From: Clostridiaceae bacterium
GTDB lineage: Bacteria; Bacillota; Clostridia; Saccharofermentanales; DTU023
Direction: 5' to 3'
Assembly (NCBI GenBank): GCA_012728535.1
Contig: JAAYEX010000021.1
Coordinates: 1 to 12,874 of the forward strand
Length of the DNA stretch: 12,874 nucleotides
This document shows positions 5,444 to 10,674 of this stretch, in pieces. A program made the translations under genes and the position numbers. A model generated the notes under the pieces. The model saw only the letters and a program-made list of their open reading frames with translations. It did no database searches and had not been told where the DNA came from. Every line of letters starts with the position of its first letter. The stretch's first letter is position 1.

Positions 5444-6370
5444 GTGACTGACAGATGTGCACACGAAAGTTTTGGCGGCAACATTATTAAATGCGGGACT
5501 TTATACCTCGTTCCTACCCCTTTGGGCAATCCGGACGATTTGAGCCCGCGTGCACGTTCAATTTTGGAAAACGTGGACTACATCGCTGCGGAAGACACAC
5601 GCCGTGCAGCCCGCCTTTTATCTGCTGTCGGTATCGGCAATGAGCTGGTCAGCTATTACGAACAGAATGCTGAACAGAGGGACGAACAGATATTGAACGA
5701 TTTGCTTTGGAATGCCAAGTCGGTAGCGGTGGTTTCCGATGCCGGTACGCCTTGTGTTTCCGACCCGGGCGCCGGTCTGGTGCAAAAAGCGATTGAACGC
5801 AACATTAAGGTTGTTTCGGTGCCCGGACCCACGGCCATATTGACCGCCTTGTCCGCATCCGGCCTGGATCCTTCACGTTTCGTCTTTGTCGGCTTTGCCC
5901 CTCCTAAAGGCCGTAAACGGGATGATTTCATTACAGGAATGGCACAGGAAAAGTACACGGTGGTCTTCTTTGAATCCCCTCACCGTCTCAGCAAGACTTT
6001 GGCTGACCTGGAAAAGCATGGTCTGGGCGAGCGAAGGCTTACTATAGCGCGTGAATTGACCAAGGAATACGAGGAGTTTCTCTATCTCGACGTCATGTCC
6101 GCCCTGCGCTACTATGAGACCGTTGAGCCCAGGGGAGAGTTCACTCTGGTGCTGGAAGGAATCAAGGCCTTCGAAAGACGCACGGATACTCAGCTTGAAG
6201 ATCAATCAGATGAGGCGTTAAAAGATTTGTTGCACCAGCTTCTGTCTGAAGGAGTGCGGACCAAGCAGGCAGCCAAAATACTGTCACAGGCCAGCGGCAT
6301 TGAACAGCGTCGTCTTTATGATTTAGCCCTGGAAATCGAAGAAGATGAGAGCGACTTAAATCAGAAATAA
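5444..6370 (+). CDS. rsmI: 16S rRNA (cytidine1402-2'-O)-methyltransferase RsmI
   Basis: A 308-residue tetrapyrrole-methylase-fold enzyme that uses S-adenosylmethionine to 2'-O-methylate C1402 in the 16S rRNA decoding centre. Family landmarks are LYLVPTPLGNPDDLS near residues 20-34 (usually VATPIGNLxD), the AEDTRRAARLL segment, SDAGTP (98-103), the VPGPTA loop (126-131), FVGFAPPKGRKR, FFESPHR, and a C-terminal helix-turn-helix-like tail (EGVRTKQAAKILSQ). The start is a GTG at 5444, chosen because AAAGGTGA (5429-5436) sits 7 bases upstream and no in-frame ATG precedes the conserved core. This start gives about 17 residues before the point where most RsmI proteins begin (GTLYLV). In B. subtilis rsmI (yabC) is also in the yaaT-metS interval, so the location supports the call. 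Confidence 0.96.
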   Translation: MTDRCAHESFGGNIIKCGTLYLVPTPLGNPDDLSPRARSILENVDYIAAEDTRRAARLLSAVGIGNELVSYYEQNAEQRDEQILNDLLWNAKSVAVVSDAGTPCVSDPGAGLVQKAIERNIKVVSVPGPTAILTALSASGLDPSRFVFVGFAPPKGRKRDDFITGMAQEKYTVVFFESPHRLSKTLADLEKHGLGERRLTIARELTKEYEEFLYLDVMSALRYYETVEPRGEFTLVLEGIKAFERRTDTQLEDQSDEALKDLLHQLLSEGVRTKQAAKILSQASGIEQRRLYDLALEIEEDESDLNQK

Positions 6371-6376
6371 TCTCAA

Positions 6377-6406
6377 TAGACTATGAGTACTTTAATTTGC
6401 TAAACT
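6377..6406 (+). promoter_or_regulatory. candidate metG promoter
   Basis: TAAACT (6401-6406) preceded by TGC forms an extended -10, with TAGACT (6377-6382) as a -35 with four matches at an 18-base spacer. A small hairpin, AGCACA (6418-6423) with TGTGCT (6432-6437), lies between the predicted start and the ribosome site AAGGAG (6441-6446). The 81-base rsmI-metG gap is too short for a T-box leader and none is seen. Confidence 0.33.
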
Positions 6407-6451
6407 GTCTAGAGCAAAGCACATAGAGCTGTGTGCTACTAAGGAGTCGGT

Positions 6452-8038
6452 ATGTCACGCGAAAAATTTTATATTACAACACCCATTTATTACCCCAGCG
6501 ATGACCTTCATATAGGTCATGCTTATTGCTCGGTTGCCGCCGATACGATGGCGAAGTATAAGCGCCTGCGCGGCTATGATGTTTTCTTTCTTACCGGCAC
6601 AGATGAGCACGGTCAGAAGATTGAAGAGGTCGCCCGGGAGCGTGGACTGGAACCGCAGGAATTTGTCGACCGCATGGTTGTGAAAATAAAAGACTTGTGG
6701 AAACTGATGCATGTTGACTATGACGGCTTCATCCGCACTACGGATCCTAAGCATGTAAAAGCAGTACAGGACATCTTTGTAAGGCTTCATGAAAACGGTG
6801 ACATATATGAAGGAGTCTACGAGGGCTGGTATTGCACGCCCTGTGAATCCTTCTGGACAGAGTCACAATTGGTGGACGGCATGTGTCCGGACTGTGGACG
6901 TCCGGTGGAGAAAACCCGTGAAAAAAGCTACTTTTTCCGTCTGTCGAAGTATGAGGATCGTCTGAGGGAACTGTTCAGCGAACATTCCGACTTTGTCGAG
7001 CCTGTTTCTCGCGCACACGAAATGATCAACAATTTTCTGGAAGTCGGACTGGAAGATCTGGCTGTTTCACGGTCTAATTTCTCCTGGGGAATACCCCTGC
7101 CTTTTGATGAGGAAAGCATAGCTTATGTCTGGGTCGACGCTCTCAGCAATTACATAAGCGCCCTGGGATACCCGTTTGATCCGGAACTCTTCGACCGCTA
7201 TTGGCCTGCAGACGTACATTTGGTGGGCAAAGAAATAATGCGCTTTCACTCATTGATCTGGCCTGCAATTCTGATGGCTCTGGACCTGCCCCTGCCGAAG
7301 AAGGTTTTCGGTCATGGCTGGCTACTGTTCGAGGGCGGAAAAATGTCAAAATCCAAGGGTAACGTAGTTGACCCCACTATTTTGGTTGAGCGTTATGGTT
7401 TGGATGCCTTGCGTTATTTCCTCCTGCGTGAATTTCCTTTCGGCTCTGACGGCAACTATTCAACAGAAGCTCTGATCAAGAGAAGTAACAGTGATTTGTC
7501 CAATGACCTGGGCAACCTTTTAAGCAGGGTTGTTGCCATGATTAAGCAATCTTTCCCTGAAGGATTTCCGGCGGAAAAGGATTTTGCCGAAATTGATGCA
7601 GAACTGACGGCGTTAGCTGATGAGACTGTCACAAAAGTAGAGCGGCATTTCGAGAAAATGGAGTTCTCGCTGGTTTTAGAATCGATTTGGCGCCTGATCA
7701 GCCAGAGCAACAAATACATCGACTTGACTACGCCCTGGATTTTGGCTAAAGAAGAAAAATCCCGGTCCCGTCTGGCAGCTGTCCTTTATACTTTGGCCGA
7801 TGTCCTCCGTCGTGTGGCTGTCTGGCTTTCACCTTTCATGGTGGATACCCCGGCGAAAATGCGTGAACAGCTGGGCATCAGTGCGGCCGGTAGCGAAACG
7901 GATGCTGAACTCAGCAGCTGGGAATCAGCAGCTGAATCAGGTCTTTATCGTGATGATTTTATCGTGCAAAAGGGACAGGCCATTTTCCCCCGCATTGACC
8001 TTGAGGCTGAGATGAAAGCCTTAGAAAAGCTGGATTAG
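6452..8038 (+). CDS. metG: methionyl-tRNA synthetase
   Basis: A 528-residue class I aminoacyl-tRNA synthetase that charges initiator and elongator tRNA-Met. Visible features are the HIGH motif (residues 20-23), FFLTGTDEHGQK of the catalytic site, a single zinc knuckle with CTPC (Cys128, Cys131) and CPDC (Cys145, Cys148), the KMSKS loop (297-301), and the anticodon-binding helical domain, with its conserved SNSDLSNDLGNLLSR segment. The protein stops after the anticodon domain: the C-terminal EMAP/Trbp111-like domain that makes B. subtilis MetS about 660 residues long is missing, a variation known in other bacteria. ATG 6452 follows AAGGAG at 6441-6446. tatD begins five bases after the stop, the same pairing as metS-yabD in Bacillus. 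Confidence 0.98.
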   Translation: MSREKFYITTPIYYPSDDLHIGHAYCSVAADTMAKYKRLRGYDVFFLTGTDEHGQKIEEVARERGLEPQEFVDRMVVKIKDLWKLMHVDYDGFIRTTDPKHVKAVQDIFVRLHENGDIYEGVYEGWYCTPCESFWTESQLVDGMCPDCGRPVEKTREKSYFFRLSKYEDRLRELFSEHSDFVEPVSRAHEMINNFLEVGLEDLAVSRSNFSWGIPLPFDEESIAYVWVDALSNYISALGYPFDPELFDRYWPADVHLVGKEIMRFHSLIWPAILMALDLPLPKKVFGHGWLLFEGGKMSKSKGNVVDPTILVERYGLDALRYFLLREFPFGSDGNYSTEALIKRSNSDLSNDLGNLLSRVVAMIKQSFPEGFPAEKDFAEIDAELTALADETVTKVERHFEKMEFSLVLESIWRLISQSNKYIDLTTPWILAKEEKSRSRLAAVLYTLADVLRRVAVWLSPFMVDTPAKMREQLGISAAGSETDAELSSWESAAESGLYRDDFIVQKGQAIFPRIDLEAEMKALEKLD

Positions 8039-8043
8039 AAATA

Positions 8044-8889
8044 ATGTGGTTTGATTCTCATTCCCACCTGCAGGACAAAGCCTTTGATCTTGACAGGCAT
8101 GAAGTTTTGGAGCGGGCAACAGCTGCCGGCGTAAATCGAATCCTGTTAGCCACATCGGATCTGGCTGACAGCAGGGACGCCTATGCTCTGGCCCTGACCC
8201 GGGGCAAAGATAAGCTGCCCCGCCTGCACACTTCCCTGGGTTATCATCCGCATGAAGCTTCCGGCTGGAATAGCACCTCTGCCGGAGAAATGGCGAAAAT
8301 GATTGCTGCAGACCGTATGAGGCAGGAAGCGGGGCATGAGGCTGTCATCGTTGCCATCGGCGAAATCGGTCTGGATTATCATTACATGCATTCACCGGCG
8401 GAAACACAGCGCCAAGTCTTCCGCCTGCAGCTGGAAATAGCGGCCGAGCACGAATTGCCGGTAATTATTCATATGCGGGAGGCCACTGATGACACTCTGG
8501 AGATTCTGCGCACTGCCCGACGACAGGGATTACTGGAAAGAAGCCGGGCGGATGCTGAGATAGGTGTCATGCATTGTTACTCGGAAAGTTTGGCTGTACT
8601 GCCTGAGTTTCTTGCTATGGGTTTCATGATCGGCTTCGATGGGCCTATTACTTTCAAGAAGAGTGAAGAAGCCAGACAGGCTTTGGCGGAAACTCCCCTG
8701 GAGCGACTTCTGCTGGAGACGGACGCACCCTATCTGACACCGGTTCCCTTCCGCGGCAAACGTAACGAGTCTTCATACCTGACTTATGTGGGTGAGATGG
8801 CTGCAGAGATTAAAGCCATAGCTCCGGCAGAGATAGCGCGACAGACAACAAAAAATGCCCTGCGTCTTTTTTCGCTGCAGGGCAATTAA
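8044..8889 (+). CDS. tatD: TatD-family metal-dependent hydrolase (DNase)
   Basis: A 281-residue TIM-barrel hydrolase of the TatD family, whose members act as Mg2+-dependent 3'-5' exonucleases or DNases and have been linked to DNA repair and tRNA quality control. Metal-site residues are all visible: DSHSHL (His6, His8), GEIGLDYH (Glu107), IIHMREA (His143), MHCYSES (His177) and TDAPYLTP (Asp227). The C-terminal TTKNALRLF is the usual ending. It follows metG by five bases with no good ribosome site, so it is probably translated by coupling from metG. The end of the gene carries, on the other strand, the terminator of the convergent Nudix gene. In B. subtilis the next gene region holds rnmV and ksgA; here the synteny breaks. 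Confidence 0.95.
   Translation: MWFDSHSHLQDKAFDLDRHEVLERATAAGVNRILLATSDLADSRDAYALALTRGKDKLPRLHTSLGYHPHEASGWNSTSAGEMAKMIAADRMRQEAGHEAVIVAIGEIGLDYHYMHSPAETQRQVFRLQLEIAAEHELPVIIHMREATDDTLEILRTARRQGLLERSRADAEIGVMHCYSESLAVLPEFLAMGFMIGFDGPITFKKSEEARQALAETPLERLLLETDAPYLTPVPFRGKRNESSYLTYVGEMAAEIKAIAPAEIARQTTKNALRLFSLQGN
8850..8884 (-). terminator. terminator of the leftward Nudix gene, inside tatD
   Basis: TGCCCTGC (8856-8863) and GCAGGGCA (8877-8884) form a perfect 8-bp stem with a 13-base loop. Read leftward, the stem is followed by six T residues (the A-run at 8850-8855), then G and more T. Read rightward no T-run follows, so it should terminate only the Nudix transcript, 14 bases past its stop. 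It lies entirely within the last codons of tatD. Confidence 0.7.
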
Positions 8890-8897
8890 ACAATTAA

Positions 8898-9386
8898 TTA
8901 ATCGGAATCCGTTTTGTAACCGATCTCCCGTAAAGCATCATTAAAAATTTCACGATCCCGGTCAAACACCAGATATTTCTTGCTGTCTTCAGGTTTCAGC
9001 CAGGCTGCACGCTGTACTTCCTCAAGCTGAGGACGCAGGCTGCCGCCCAGGTAATCGCCGAGAAAAAAAGTGACGGTTTTTTTTGCGCCCGGATAGGGTG
9101 AATAAGTAGAAGCGCGTGAGAAATCGGACGTGATCTCAATATCAATGCCCGTTTCTTCCTTTACTTCCCGGATGGCTGTCTCGCAGTCGCTTTCGCCGCT
9201 CTCCACATGCCCTTTCGGGAAAGACCAGTGGCTTGCACCGTGCTGGACCAGAAGAACCCGCAGCTCTTCATTTATTTCACGAAAGACTATAGCCCCGCAT
9301 GATCTTTCATGCCTGGGCTCAAAATTGCGACGTCTTTCCCTGCACATTTCAGGATTATATTTTTGTTGATTGCTTCTTTTTGACAT
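8898..9386 (-). CDS. Nudix hydrolase (Ap4A-hydrolase-like)
   Basis: A 162-residue Nudix protein. The Nudix box is complete at residues 59-81: Gly59, Glu65, then REVKEETGI with Arg73, Glu74, Glu77 and Glu78 in the catalytic positions. The surrounding GAIVF, LLVQH and WSFPKGHVE sequence is typical of the bis(5'-nucleosyl)-tetraphosphatase type, which cleaves diadenosine polyphosphates; other Nudix substrates are possible. Unusually, a 28-residue Arg/Lys/Gln-rich segment precedes the domain. The ATG at 9386 has no ribosome site; an extended -10 box ends seven bases before it, which suggests a leaderless mRNA. The in-frame Met14 also lacks a ribosome site. The gene is convergent with tatD (8-base gap) and divergent from the yhaO-type gene. 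Confidence 0.93.
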   Translation of the reverse strand: MSKRSNQQKYNPEMCRERRRNFEPRHERSCGAIVFREINEELRVLLVQHGASHWSFPKGHVESGESDCETAIREVKEETGIDIEITSDFSRASTYSPYPGAKKTVTFFLGDYLGGSLRPQLEEVQRAAWLKPEDSKKYLVFDRDREIFNDALREIGYKTDSD

Positions 9387-9392
9387 GTACCC

Positions 9393-9401
9393 AGTCTAGC
9401 A
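9393..9401 (-). promoter_or_regulatory. extended -10 promoter for the Nudix gene (leaderless)
   Basis: On the minus strand TGC-TAGACT runs from 9401 to 9393, an extended -10 element with four of six hexamer matches. The A of the Nudix ATG is seven bases after the last T, the normal distance from -10 to +1, so transcription would start at the initiation codon. No good -35 is found at 16-18 bases. Confidence 0.42.
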
Positions 9402-9406
9402 TGATG

Positions 9407-9435
9407 TTGAGGTCCAATGGGTATCAAATTAAGAT
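9407..9435 (+). promoter_or_regulatory. candidate promoter for the yhaO-yhaN pair
   Basis: TTGAGG (9407-9412) and TAAGAT (9430-9435), 17 bases apart, each match four of six consensus positions. A second TAAGAT follows at 9435-9440. The element lies back-to-back with the Nudix promoter in the 73-base divergent gap, so the two could compete or be co-regulated. Confidence 0.33.
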
Positions 9436-9459
9436 AAGATAGTAAGAAGGAGAACTTTT

Positions 9460-10674
9460 ATGAGCATTAAAATTTTACATACCGCAGATTTACATTTGGG
9501 CAGTCGTATGCGGTCCTTGGGGCAGGCTGCTCCTGACTTCCAGGAAGCATTGATTCAAAGTTTCGATAACTTGTTGCAAGCAGCAGCTGAGCTGGAAGTT
9601 GACTTGTTTCTGATAGCCGGTGATTTTCTGGAAATGGCGGAGATTGAAGATCGCGAACTTAATCGTGTCTATGACCTGCTTGCCCGCGAACGCTCCTTCC
9701 CGCTTCTGATCGTAGCAGGCAACCACGATTACTATTCTCCGGCTTCTCCTTATGCAACAGTCTTTCCGGAGATACCCCGGCTTTATGTTTACCCTGCTGA
9801 GGAAATAGTGCGCCTGGATTTTCCGGATCAGGACACGTCAGTCTGGGGAGTAAGTTTTTCATCTCTATATCAGGAGATGACGCTCTTGCCGGATGTCGGA
9901 ACTGAAAAAAGGGTCCTGATATATGATGGCTTTGATTTTGTGGAAAGTGATCAGGAGCCGGACTCAGGACTGACGAATAAAATAGCTTTGGTTCATGGTG
10001 AATTGCTGGCCGGCGCAAGACCGGAAGGGATGTACAACCCCCTGCCTTCACAAATGATTAAGAATAGCAGACTTGATTATCTGGCCCTGGGTCATATCCA
10101 TAAGGCCGGTGAACTTCCCGAAGATGACCGGATTGACCGTCGCAGCACTCTGGCCATGTATCCGGGCAGCCCCCAGGGTCTTTCTTTTAACGAAAGCGGA
10201 AGCAGGCATGCACTGATAGTTGAACTAGACAATTCTGAGCTGAAAAGTGTATCTGCCCTGCCTTCAGCATCACGCATGTTCATTGAAATCCGCAGCCAAC
10301 TTGACAGTTCACAATCAGACCAGGAGATTATTGACCAGATAGTGGCGGAAGTCCAGGACCTGGACCGGGAGAATTACAAACGTCATTCATATAAAATTCG
10401 CCTGAGAGGTGAAGCTCCTACAGCCTTGAATGTCCCGCGACTGATTGCCGGCCTGCGTGAGCAGATCGGCCATGTGAGTTTGCTTGATGAATTGCATCCT
10501 GCAGAAGATGTTGAAGAACTGGGCGAAGAGCAAACTCTGCGCGGCCTTTTTGTCAGAAAAATTCTGCAAGACCTGGCAACAGTTGAAGGCGAAGAGGACC
10601 GGGATGATTTGCAGCAGGCACTGAGGCTGGGTTTGGCCGCTTTCAGAGGAGATACCTTGCATGATGTTTATTAA
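9460..10674 (+). CDS. yhaO: SbcD/Mre11-like metallophosphoesterase nuclease (YhaO-type)
   Basis: A 404-residue calcineurin-like phosphoesterase, the length of B. subtilis YhaO. Two-metal site motifs are in order: ADLHLG (Asp10, His12), IAGDF (Asp55), AGNHD (Asn88, His89), VHGE (His179) and LGHIH (His212, His214), all the ligands expected for an Mre11/SbcD nuclease. About 180 residues follow the catalytic domain, ending in an acidic helical tail (about residues 345-390) likely to contact the partner ATPase, as the capping region does in SbcD. ATG 9460 has AAGGAG at 9447-9452, spaced 7. The next gene, a Rad50/SbcC-like ATPase, overlaps its last 14 bases, the standard nuclease-ATPase pairing. 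The likely role is processing of DNA ends or abnormal DNA structures; the exact activity of YhaO-type proteins is not settled by sequence. Confidence 0.9.
   Translation: MSIKILHTADLHLGSRMRSLGQAAPDFQEALIQSFDNLLQAAAELEVDLFLIAGDFLEMAEIEDRELNRVYDLLARERSFPLLIVAGNHDYYSPASPYATVFPEIPRLYVYPAEEIVRLDFPDQDTSVWGVSFSSLYQEMTLLPDVGTEKRVLIYDGFDFVESDQEPDSGLTNKIALVHGELLAGARPEGMYNPLPSQMIKNSRLDYLALGHIHKAGELPEDDRIDRRSTLAMYPGSPQGLSFNESGSRHALIVELDNSELKSVSALPSASRMFIEIRSQLDSSQSDQEIIDQIVAEVQDLDRENYKRHSYKIRLRGEAPTALNVPRLIAGLREQIGHVSLLDELHPAEDVEELGEEQTLRGLFVRKILQDLATVEGEEDRDDLQQALRLGLAAFRGDTLHDVY

Noticed and set aside
6371..6451. T-box or SAM-type riboswitch before metG
   Set aside because: The gap is 81 bases and shows only a 6-bp hairpin; no T-box sequence or SAM-riboswitch core is visible.
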